Source of the DNA: Holacanthus passer
Taxonomy: Eukaryota > Chordata > Actinopteri > Pomacanthidae
Length of the DNA: 64,000 nucleotides
Reading direction: 5' to 3'
NCBI GenBank assembly: GCA_025331565.1
Contig: JAFREQ010000003.1
Coordinates: 10,657,001 to 10,721,000 of the forward strand
Part shown: positions 24,521 to 34,100 of the stretch, one piece after another
Numbering within the stretch: position 1 is the stretch's first letter
Layout of the letters: each line of letters opens with the position of its first letter
The notes under the pieces: generated by a model
The model's input: the letters and a program-made list of their open reading frames with translations, nothing else
Told to the model about the DNA's origin: nothing
Databases searched by the model: none
Made by a program: the position numbers and the translations under genes

Positions 24521-24655
24521 TCTAATATTAACATTGGTGGTGCAGTATATGTAAAATGCACGACCATATAGCCTGTATGGTCTTCATAATAGGCCGCCCT
24601 CATAAATGATTAATCTCATAATATGCATTTCATTAATGCTGTTATCTATTGCTGC

Positions 24656-26393
24656 TTTAGGTCCATCTTTTGTTTTTTTATATTAGAGTGTTTTAGTTTT
24701 TGAAACGATAACACAATGCAAATTCTATTAGGTAGGACGAGTTTGGGCAATAGACAAAGTTTTGACCCTGTATGCCTGTATAAAGCACATAAAACATATA
24801 AAACACGTGGATACTTTCTTTCTTCCTTGTATCTCGGTATGCATGTGTTCTGTGCCTGGACAGGGCTCTGTGTGAGTACTTAAATATTAAAGTCCTCACT
24901 GTCTGGAAGTTGCTTGAGTTGAGTTTGTACAGGAACACCAGAAACACAACTGAAAGTAAGAAATTTCTTTTGGTGCATTTCTTTCTCGCTTTCTGTTCCC
25001 ACACCAAGAAATCTTTCCTGCTTTGATTTTCTCTTTAGGTCTATGTCTGTGAAAGTTCTTTAGGTCTATCTTTTACTTTTTTCTATTAGAGTGTTGTACT
25101 TTTTGAAACAATAATCCAATGCAAAGTTTCATTATGTTGGTCTAGTTTGGGCCTCCCTCATGTCTCCATATGGATGAAATTCAGTAAGTTTTGACCCTCA
25201 TTTTGTAGCTTGAGGTTCGGTCCAAGTTCTCCGCTGAATAAGTACGTGTATAAAGCATATAGGTTGCTTGAGGATACCTTCTTTCTTACTTGTATCTCGG
25301 TATGCATGCATACTGTGCATCAGTGCCTGGACACGGCTCAATGTTGGTTGTTAAATATTAAAGTCCTCACTGTGTGGAAGTTACGAGAGCTGAATGTGTT
25401 ACACGAACATTTTTGTGAATCTCTTTCTCGCTTTCTGTCACCACACCAAAAAAATCTTTGCTGCTTTGATTTTGTCTTTAGGTCTATGTGTTACTTTTTC
25501 TATTAGAGTGTTTTTGAAACAAAAAATCCAATGCAAAGTTTTATTATGTCGGCCTAGTTTGGGGAATGAATGAATGTGGAAATGCTCCTCATCCAGGCCT
25601 CATGTCTTTCCCACATGGATGAAAACCAGCTTTGACCCTCATTTTGGAACTGGAGGTTCAGTTTACCAGCTGTTTCACCTGTTTGTGCCCTTTTGATGAG
25701 TAAGTACATGTATAAGGCATATAAAGCATGTAGATACTTTCTTCCTTGTATCTCAGTATGCATGAGCTCTATATATAATATTAAAGTCCTCAATGTGTGA
25801 AAGTAACTAGAGATGAGTTTGTACAGAAATACAGCTGAAAATAAGAAATTTCTTTTTGTGCATGCTTTGATTTTCACCTTAGGTCTACCTTTCACTTTCT
25901 CTACTGGAGTTCTTTAGTTCTTGAAACAATAATCCAATGCAAAGTTTCATCAGGCCTCCCTCATGTCTCCATATGGACAGAAACCAGTAAGCTCTGAGGC
26001 TCATTTTGGAGCTGCAGGTTTGGTCCAAGCTCTTTTAGCCATTTGTGCCTCTTTAATGAATAAGTATGTATGTATAAAGCATGTAGATACTTTCTATCTT
26101 CCTTGTATCTCGATATGCATTAGCTCTCTATATAATATTTAAAGTGTGGGAGAAACTAGAGATGAGTTTGTACAGAAATACAGCTGAAAATAAGAAATTT
26201 ACTTTAGTGCATGCTTTGATTTTCTCTTTAGTTCTATCTTTCACTTTCTCTATTGGAGTTCTTTGCTTCTTGAAACAATAATCCAATGCAAAGTTTCATC
26301 AGGCCTCCCTCGTGTCTCCATATGGACAGAAACCAGCAGGCTCTGATTCTCATTTTGGAGCTGGAGCTTCACTGCTGAATAAACACATGCAGT
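24656..26393 (+). repeat. Tandem array of ~350-420-bp units upstream of ldlrad3
   Basis: Unit starts ('ttag-g/t-tctat...') fall at 24656, 25059, 25477, 25878 and 26227, spaced 403, 418, 401 and 349 bp; the fifth unit is cut off at about 26393. Shared landmarks in order: 'ctattagagtgtt', 'gaaacaataatccaatgcaa', 'cctccctcatgtctccatat', 'ctcattttggagct', 'tactttctttcttccttgta', 'tctc.gtatgcat', 'aatattaaagtcctca', 'gagtttgtacag', 'ctgaaaataagaaatttctt', 'tgctttgattttct'. The last units are most like each other (shared 'gtttcatcaggcctccct' and 'tatggacagaaaccag'), as expected from unequal crossing-over. A 25-bp internal duplication of 'tctttaggtctat' occurs at 25032 and 25057. No conserved reading frame runs through the units. 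The array ends about 50 bp before GC-rich leader sequence of ldlrad3. Confidence 0.88.
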
Positions 26394-26433
26394 TTGGTGG
26401 GATCACAGCTGTTTTGCAGCAGAATAACGGTGC

Positions 26434-26679
26434 ATGCAGCCGGGACCGTTAGCGGTCCCTGGCCCGCAGGTTGGGCACCGCTGCACCGGACTGGCCGACC
26501 TCTGCTCTCCGGCTCTCTGCCTCCGACTCCGCCTCTCGGCACCAACACACGAGCGACCGACTCCCCAGCCCGCCCGCCCGCCCGCCTGCCTGCCGCCACC
26601 CCGGAGCCCCGTCCAGCTCCCAGCCTGCGCTCCCCACACAACCGGACTCTCAACGCGAACCCTCTCAGAACAAATATGA
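26434..26679 (+). CDS. Upstream ORF 1 in the ldlrad3 leader (81 codons)
   Basis: An ATG at 26434 opens a Pro/Arg-rich 81-codon frame through GC-rich sequence, ending at TGA 26677-26679. It is out of frame with the ldlrad3 ATG at 26834. It matters only if transcription starts before 26434, which is unknown. Composition suggests a chance frame in a CpG-rich leader and not a conserved peptide. Confidence 0.2.
   Translation: MQPGPLAVPGPQVGHRCTGLADLCSPALCLRLRLSAPTHERPTPQPARPPACLPPPRSPVQLPACAPHTTGLSTRTLSEQI
26451..26483 (-). mobile_element. hAT terminal-repeat relic in the ldlrad3 leader
   Basis: Read on the minus strand from 26483, the sequence begins CAGCGGTGCCCAACCTGCGG and continues with GCCAGGGACCGCT. 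This closely follows the end of many hAT elements (CAG.GGT.CCCAACC...GGGCC..GGACCG). Only one end is apparent. No partner end or 8-bp duplication was found. Confidence 0.55.
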
Positions 26680-26720
26680 GCCTAGTTTTGCCGGAAGAAA
26701 AACGAGATCGGACTTTTTGA
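26676..26720 (+). CDS. Upstream ORF 2 in the ldlrad3 leader (14 codons)
   Basis: The ATG at 26676-26678 overlaps the TGA of the preceding frame (ATGA). It opens a 14-codon frame ending at TGA 26718-26720, 113 bp before the ldlrad3 ATG. It is likely inside the 5' UTR. A short, fully upstream ORF of this kind commonly lowers translation of the main frame; that effect is inferred here. Confidence 0.35.
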   Translation: MSLVLPEEKRDRTF

Positions 26721-26833
26721 GGAGGAGTGTGTGGCACCGGGGAAGTTTTCCTTCTCTGCCCCCAGTTTGTGGCCCCGCGGCGGGGCAGGACAGCTCAGGG
26801 CCGGCCGGTGCGGGCAAACCCGGAGAGCGTAGG

Positions 26834-26885
26834 ATGTGGATCTGGTACCTGCTGCTCGGTTCGGGGTCCGGCTCTAGAAGTGTTG
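26834..26885 (+). CDS. ldlrad3: ldlrad3 exon 1: start codon and signal peptide
   Basis: The first in-frame ATG (26834) begins MWIWYLLLGSGSGSRSV and stops one base into codon 18, followed by donor GTGAGT at 26886. The split G joins AG at 51984 to give Glu18, so the mature region starts ESQLLPGNN, exactly as in vertebrate LDLRAD3, whose exon 1 also encodes only the leader (human begins MWLL). LDLRAD3 is a single-pass type I membrane protein with three LDLa modules. It is reported to bind APP and affect its processing, and to recruit NEDD4-family ubiquitin ligases through its cytoplasmic tail. In mammals it is also the entry receptor for Venezuelan equine encephalitis virus. The hydrophobic core here is short and followed by Gly/Ser/Arg, weaker than usual for a signal peptide. 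The frame is open upstream to at least 26471 but has no other ATG in that stretch. Confidence 0.9.
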
Positions 26886-28521
26886 GTGAGTTTTTGAAAA
26901 AGCACACGGAAACTAATGTTGTTGTGACGGAGCCGAGGAGGAAGGAGGGGTGGGGGTGGAGGTGGAGGAGGGGAGGAGGAGTGGGGGGGTAGAGGCTTTT
27001 GAAGTGTTGAAGCTCACAGGGTTTTTTTTTTCCTTCAACTTTTTTGCAGCAATCTATATGAGAAAAAACTTTTCATATCCATCGACTGATGTAGTGTTTT
27101 CTCTTTTGTCTGGGTTTTTTTTTTTCCTCATGCATTCAACAGTTTTTTTTTTTTCATGCATGTCCTCTCTTCACTGCCTCCATGTCATATATCCATCTCC
27201 TGCCTGCTTCACTCAGATGGGGTCTACAGTGTCCTCCAGGTTAAGTTATGGCCGAGAGGTTGTTGACAGGACAGTGTTGACAAGTCAATCTGTCCTCCAG
27301 CCCCCCCTCCACGGCAGCTGGGGCCTGGTGGAGGACCCTTGCACAGGAGTTTATACATAGGACAGCCAGTTGGCACTTTTCATGCAGCTGTAGTTTTGAG
27401 CTGCTTTTCCAATCAGTGACATCTATACACTTATTACCACGCGCCGAGAAACTAACTGTCCATGTCAGTGAGGGCCTGCGGTGAATAATTACTTTAACGT
27501 GAAAGATGGCGATAAGGCGAGGAACTAATAATAGAAGTAATGGAGAAAAGGTTGCCTTTAAAATAACTGTGTGCACATATTGGAAAAAAGGGTTCAGATC
27601 CAGCATGTGAGCTCTGTTTTGCAGGTTTAAATCGTGTTCAGGTGGAATTCCTCCTGATGATGCCCTCGTGCACGTCCTGCATCCATCTACATGCAAAGAG
27701 TTTGTTGATGAGTTAGATAACGAACACGTAAGAGGTGATTTTATTGTCTTTTATGGGACCTTTTATGGAGTGTAATCAGAGTATTTAGAGATGCCACTTT
27801 TTGTCACCATGCTTTGAGCTACACCTCAGCCACATCTGTATGTGGAGTATTGTCCATGTAAATGTGCTTACCTGGTATTACAGGTGTATTGAATGGGTGT
27901 AGCTCCTGGTGCTGGAGGAAAAGCACAGGTTTAAACAATAAAATAACTGATGCCTGTTTGTCATTTTGCATGCTTTGGTTTCAGGGCCCTGGTCTTGCGC
28001 ACACTGTTATGGCTAACTGGGCGCTTGAATAGTCAAAGTCATTGTTATTACCTGTGCTTTTCCTGCTGTGACGGATGTGTGCGCTGTGAAAAACGTCCCA
28101 TTGCTACAGTTTTAGGATACGCCTCGAAAGGCATTTGCTCTGCGTGGATACAAACACAAGACCTCTGAAATTCGTGTCAGCTTTTAAATTTAACACTTGT
28201 TATTGAACAGAGGAAATACACACCTCGTTAGTGTGTGTTTGCCTGAATATGTTTTTGCCAATGACAGTGACAGTGAAGTGTAAATAACATTATATTAGGT
28301 GTGGAACAGTGATTTGGTGCAGGCTGCCAAACCCCCGCTCTAAGTTTGCTGGATTGGAGAAAAGGAGCAGGTTGATTGATGTCAGAAATTTTCTCCCCGA
28401 ATATCACTGTAGTTTGTTTCTTCAGTATTGCTTATGTGTTGTCAGCTTTGAATATACAAATTGTGTTTCAGCCTTTTATTAGCTCGCGGCCTGAACAGGG
28501 TAATAATAATGTCAGCTCGAC

Positions 28522-28555
28522 TGTGTGTGTGTGTGTGTACGTGCGTGTGTGTGTG
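28522..28555. repeat. Interrupted TG microsatellite in intron 1
   Basis: Two TG blocks around 'tacgtgcg'. Confidence 0.9.
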
Positions 28556-31077
28556 CTGTATCGATGCCTAGGCCAGCATGTAAGAACAGAGAATAGATAA
28601 TACCAACCAGTATTGCCCTCAGGCAGAACATTGCTTTTATTACAAATGAACCAATAAAACTAGGTCTAAATTTTGTGTTCTGCCACAATATTTTGCATTT
28701 AATTTGACATTTAGCCTTGACATTAATAAAGGTCTAATACATTTTCAAAATCTGTTTTGGTCTTGGCTGGGCGCTACCTATTAAAATGATAATTACAGTA
28801 TTGACATTTGAAGATATGGCATGGAAAATTACATTGGGAGATTTTCCCACACAGAGTCTGTGCTAAAAATAATACGGTAAATAAAATATGCATGAATCGA
28901 GTAGAATTTCCATGGTAGGTGGTGCTTTGTGTGTTGTGACCTTCAGGGTTTTTCCAAAACTGCACTCAAGAATCAAAATATTTTGCTAACTGCACATAAT
29001 TACAACTCTGGATGTTGCAGATCTGCAAACACACAGATGATATGTGAGTGCAGTCAATTTCCTGCACACACTTCATTATGCAATAACTCTCTATGGATGG
29101 TCAACAAATGCTAGAAAAGTAGCATGCAGAATTTTTAAAATCACAGCATAGCTAACATTGTTTTGCAACACCAAACAACAGATTCATTCATTTCAATACA
29201 TTTCCAGAACCGTGTCCGAAATTACTGCAGTTCCCAGTTTGTCACCTCCCAATGCAATGTAAAGTGAGCCTGCAGATCAGCAAAGATGACTCTTTGCACC
29301 AGACTATGGCTGTGATACAAGATTAAGATATTGTAGCTGCTGTTTGACCAACTTCATGAGCCAGACAGTATACAGGATCACATATCAGCTGCCAAAATCA
29401 AATTCAAGACTGAAAAAACATTCATGCTTGATAATCAATTTTAGGAATTTGCCACAAAATTGTGTTTAATTCTCCTAGCATCAGAAAATTCCCTATTTTT
29501 CTTCTCAGCAACTATTGCTTCTAGTTTCCCTTTTTAAAAGAAGTTTATATCAGTGCACTTTTGGTTGATTATTTGTAGTTGTACAGTAGTTCTTCTGTAC
29601 AGCATCTGTCCTGTAGTAATAGTGAACAACTAACAAAGCTAAATTTAGCAGATGTCAAGTTGTTGGCAGTGAAGCTCAGCTGGGGATTTTATTCCTTTTC
29701 AACTACTTATGTGGTGAAAAACAATAAAAAGTGACAGTAGCATTGAATGTGAAATCGTGGAAAACAGAGTTTGAGCCAAAATGGCGCACTTCACCTTGAT
29801 AGCGAGGTATAGCGGCTTATTGTTTCTATATGTCTATCTTAGATATTAGACCTGCTCTATATGAAGAGTTCCCTGAGATAACCTCTGTTGTGATTTGACT
29901 CAATATAAATACAATTGAAGTGAAGTGAATTGATAATGAGATATAAAGTCTAGTAGTCTCGTACTCCCAGAGAATACTAACAGACTTTACAGACACAGCA
30001 CTGGACTCTGCGCAGCCTTGCACTCGCCCTGAAAGAGATAAATCAGTGCTATTATGTAATATGAGATTTAGCCACATGATCCACAGACAATGGAATGTTG
30101 CAATGCAGTCACAAACAAGGCAAGTTAATGGTGTTGTGGCGTGCAGCCCGAAAATATATAGAAGCTGTTCGGCTGGTCTGCTCGGTCATGCACAGAGGGA
30201 ATATTGATATAAATAAATTGAGGTACAATGTCGGAAAGATGAATTAGCTTTGCATCGGTTGTTTCCTCCTACAGCCGACGATGATTATTGCTTGTTAAGG
30301 ATCAGCATTGTGATATACGTGCCAACTTAATAAATGTTTCATTACATTGCTCTAGCACCCAGGGCTGCCTGGATCAAATATCCTGTCATTGTAGGTGTGT
30401 GGTGATCAAACGCTATATAGACATCTTTTTTTTGTCGTATATTTCTCCCCACAATCCCTCAGTCTATAAGCACAGATATCAGATATTGCACAAAAAATCA
30501 GATTGCCTGTTCTTGTCTGTCACTTTGCTCTTGTATGATGTGATAAAACACAGGTGAAAGTTTGGGCATGTTTTAATGTTGTCTCGTGATGAGTGAGCTC
30601 TTGGAGCGCTGAAAGCTGATGTCTTGCTTCAGTGAGGAATTTTGTATGAAACCTTGACGCTTTACACGTTGCTGTCATGCTCACAGAGTGAACGTCTCAG
30701 AGCTTAGTTCACCTGCTCATGCAAAACAACTGTGTAGTACAATCTGCAAATTGACTATCTAAGCTGATATCGTGGAGTTGCTTTGTTTTTGCAGTGCATG
30801 TAAAAAGACCATACCAGGCTCTCTCCTGTCTCTTAAATGGCTCAGTTTTGCTCTGTGCTACCAGGCCACACACACAGGCCAGGTGGTCGGATATTTTCAT
30901 CCATATCCAAAGGCAGACTATTCGGGTCATTTCTCCCTCTGAACAGGGAGACAGAATCGCATTGTCTGCTGCTTATTGTGCTTTGTATTTCTGCACTGCA
31001 GCTTCCCAGAGACAGGCCAGTTGGTCCAATAAACCGCTATGTGTCCGTGCTTATCTTTGCGTGTCTTTGGAACAGGA

Positions 31078-31119
31078 AAGAGAGAGAGAGAGAAAGAGCA
31101 AGAGAGAGAGAGAGAGAGC
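31078..31119. repeat. Interrupted GA microsatellite in intron 1
   Basis: GA repeats with 'aaagagca' interruption; polypurine on the plus strand. Confidence 0.92.
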
Positions 31120-34100
31120 TGGTTGATATGCCTCCAGCCATAGTTGCAGAGAGAAGGCCAGGGATTAAGGAGGGCCAGTGTGGCTTTGGTTCCCAGAGTT
31201 GTTAAACAAAGCCACATGACTGGAGTCACATTTCAGACCTTGGTAACGGTGCAGCTTTAACTACTGTAAGCACTTATTGTGTGGATTTTCTTTCATCATT
31301 TATCAGTCAAATGTAACTACACATTACGCATGTTTCAGGCTTTTGACCAGTAAAGCACATTTGTACACCGTAGGAACCTTGACCATCAGGCGTAAATCAA
31401 ATTGTATTTTTCTCTGCGAGGTGATGTCGGCTCTGTGTCCGTTCTCGTTGAGCATCTCTGATCCATAAGTCATGATGCTAAATGTTTCATGAAGCCTGGG
31501 ACACGCGGATCGAAGGAGACGGGGAGAAACAGAGAGGAGTAAAATGTACTGGAAAAAAAAAAGTTAGAAGACAGCTCATTACATATTGATTTTGGATTGA
31601 TCTGAACTAATTTGCCATGCAGTGATGCAGAAGCTTTGTTAATCCCTGGTGGTTGCCTTATATTGATCCAGCATGTCCTTGGATGTCAAGATCACACCTC
31701 AGTCTTGAATGTGCTTATTTACTGAAGGGAGTTATTTTGAGAATGCTGGCCATTCGATTTTGCCGACTTATGAATACAAGTCAGTCATGCTTTTCACCCC
31801 ACATAGTGTTTACTCGGTACTTTTGCTCAGTACTGTGTATACTATCTATAGTTATTCCCAGTGGAGTTATCCATGCCAGCAGTTTGTGCTAGACATTGAT
31901 TTTAACTGTCTACAGTGTCAGACCCGAAGGGTAACTTCAGATGTGCTGAGAAGTTTGTTTTAAAGTAAAGTCCAAGCAGTGAATGTTTCTTAGGACTGCT
32001 GCAGTCTGCAACACGTGATGTGCACACACATATTGTTTGAGAGAGGACAGCCAATTTACCCATCACAGGTTTTAAAGTAAAGTTGCAAGGTAGAAACATG
32101 GCGAACTCTTCACCCCACTGTGTTTTCAATTTTACTGGAGAAAAGGTGAATGAACTTAAAATAACAGAAATCACACCCTCTGTCCCTTTTATCACCTCAC
32201 ACAGCCTCCTCTCTGCCGAACTGGTATCCACTTGTTTTACAGTTTAAAATAATCCTTTTGGCTTAAGACACCTTCTAGACAGCAAGATAGGCAGAGCTGC
32301 AGCATCCCATTCGTTGGCAAGGACACGATCAGGCGGAGCGGGAAGGAAAAGTTAATTTCAGCCAACTGTGACATTCAAGAGGTGGAGAACTGCAAGACAC
32401 TAATCAATCACATCTGACATTTATTGTGCATTTAATGTGAGATAAAGTAATTTTACTGCTGAAATGAGTTTCAGATGCAGGTTCTGGACTGATCCGTGTC
32501 ATTTGCAAATATAAACTGCAGCAGCCATGAAAGCAAGCAAGGAAAGTGCTTGATTGATCTGCGAACCAAGTGAGGGTTTGTGGGACGTATCAGCAGCATG
32601 GCCATGTTTGGTGTGTCATTCTTGCTACGCTAACATCTTGTTGCAATATGAATGAAATAACAATAAACTTCATATACTTTCAAATACTGATGTGTTCCAG
32701 CTCAGGGACTGGATCCATGGAAAGACAGTCTATGATGGATGTTATTGATATAGTCATGCTCTACTTTATGTTTCATTAACCAGTTCTGACACAGGACGTT
32801 CTGCTACTAACATCTCTATAATATCACTATGGACAAAAGCTTTTATTTGTGCAGCCTGTGGCCAGTAAAGCTTTTGAATATACTAAGAGTCTGCCTATAA
32901 AATATCAAGGTAATTTAACACATAATTGCTCGTTATGTTGCTGTGTTTTATAGTTGGAGGAGACCTATTGAAGTTTGTAATGCAGGTCCTATTGCAAGAC
33001 TCCCACAGTGGACTGTAATCACACAGCTGATGATGTTGGGCTGATGTTGAATATTTTAAATGAAAGCAGAGTCTGCAGCTGTTTTATCTCACCGGGGCCG
33101 AGCTGTCAGCAGCCGGCTGCATCGCTGTCAGTCTGTTGCTGAGTCTGGCCCAAAGTTGTGAACCTTTAGAAATGTTTGACCTTGAAGTTGCTGATCCATT
33201 GTTAAGTCTGCAAACTTTAGAGGACCTGAGTTTTGCATTTGGACACAGCCAAGTTATGGATTATTTAGTTTAGAGCTTACACAGCACATTTCTTTCTTTC
33301 TTTTTTTCGCCCTGGCCAGCCACCTTGGTTTCGCCACTTTTATCTTCATCCACGGTGCCCCGGCAAAGAGGAGAGTGACCCGCTGCATGTGTCCCCCTGT
33401 GTTGCTTTGCCTGCTGTCAAACAGGGAAGGGACCCTGGCAGGCTGACAGCTGGCTCCCCCGCCGTCCCCTGTGATCAGCAGTCATTTGCTGTGCTGTGTC
33501 TCACTGCCACCGTGGCAGCCAGTGTGTGGACACTGACAGGCTATTTTGGACTGAAATTCCAGCGTCCCTCTGTCAAACCAAACAAACACTACCTTAAAGG
33601 TCAACAAAAACCCAGAGAGAAACACAGATAACATCGGGGCAGCTGAACCTCTGTTTGTTTGTCGACCCAGCTGAAAATACACGTGGTGCGATTGTGGGGT
33701 ATTTTTATATTTGGATCTTCATGTGACTTGAATTTGTCCCATAAGATGACTGTGGCCTTGAAATGGACTGTTTTCTACTCAACAACTGATGAGGTGATAA
33801 GGTGAATTCAAGCAAAATAAATGACTTTTTCCCGTCTGTATCAACCTGGATAAGGTGGAGATAAAGGTAAACAACAAGTAATAAAGTGTCTCTAAAACTT
33901 TGTATATCTGCAAAATGTTGAATTGTACTTTTTAGTATGTCTATTTTCAATGCTACCCAATGCTTTATTGTCAGCTGCAGAATACCTATGGGGATCATTT
34001 TGCTGCAGTAAACTTTCATGTGGACACACCTTTAACATAATTGCTTTGTAACTCTGGCAGCTTCATCATTCCAGTGATCAACCAACTCCATCCCTCAGCT

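Larger units (their letters stand above)
21182..24655. other. DNA lying between array copies, including the piggyBac relic
   Basis: The isolated half-unit ends at 'gattttct' (21181), and the array resumes at 24656 with the 'tttaggtcc' that would normally follow that point in a unit. About 3.5 kb therefore sits at a unit-internal position. The piggyBac relic accounts for roughly 22.2-24.5 kb. The flanks 21182-22171 and 24521-24655 are AT-rich and not recognised. No target duplication for the whole block is evident. Confidence 0.5.
26440..27000 (+). promoter_or_regulatory. ldlrad3: GC-rich promoter and 5' leader of ldlrad3
   Basis: Base composition changes abruptly from AT-rich repeats to GC- and CpG-rich sequence here, then returns to AT-rich sequence after exon 1. 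Such islands mark TATA-less vertebrate promoters. No clear TATA box is visible. The transcription start is likely within 26440-26800, before the ATG at 26834. The left edge contains the hAT relic at 26451-26483. Confidence 0.6.

Noticed and set aside
25210..25506. Repeated short frames within the tandem array (for example a 98-codon one) as a small gene family
   Set aside because: Frames are not conserved between units; stops and indels differ, as expected for non-coding repeats.
26369..26737. Antisense and overlapping frames of 60-122 codons in the ldlrad3 leader
   Set aside because: GC-rich, stop-poor DNA opens all frames; Arg/Gly/Pro/Ala composition shows this is compositional.
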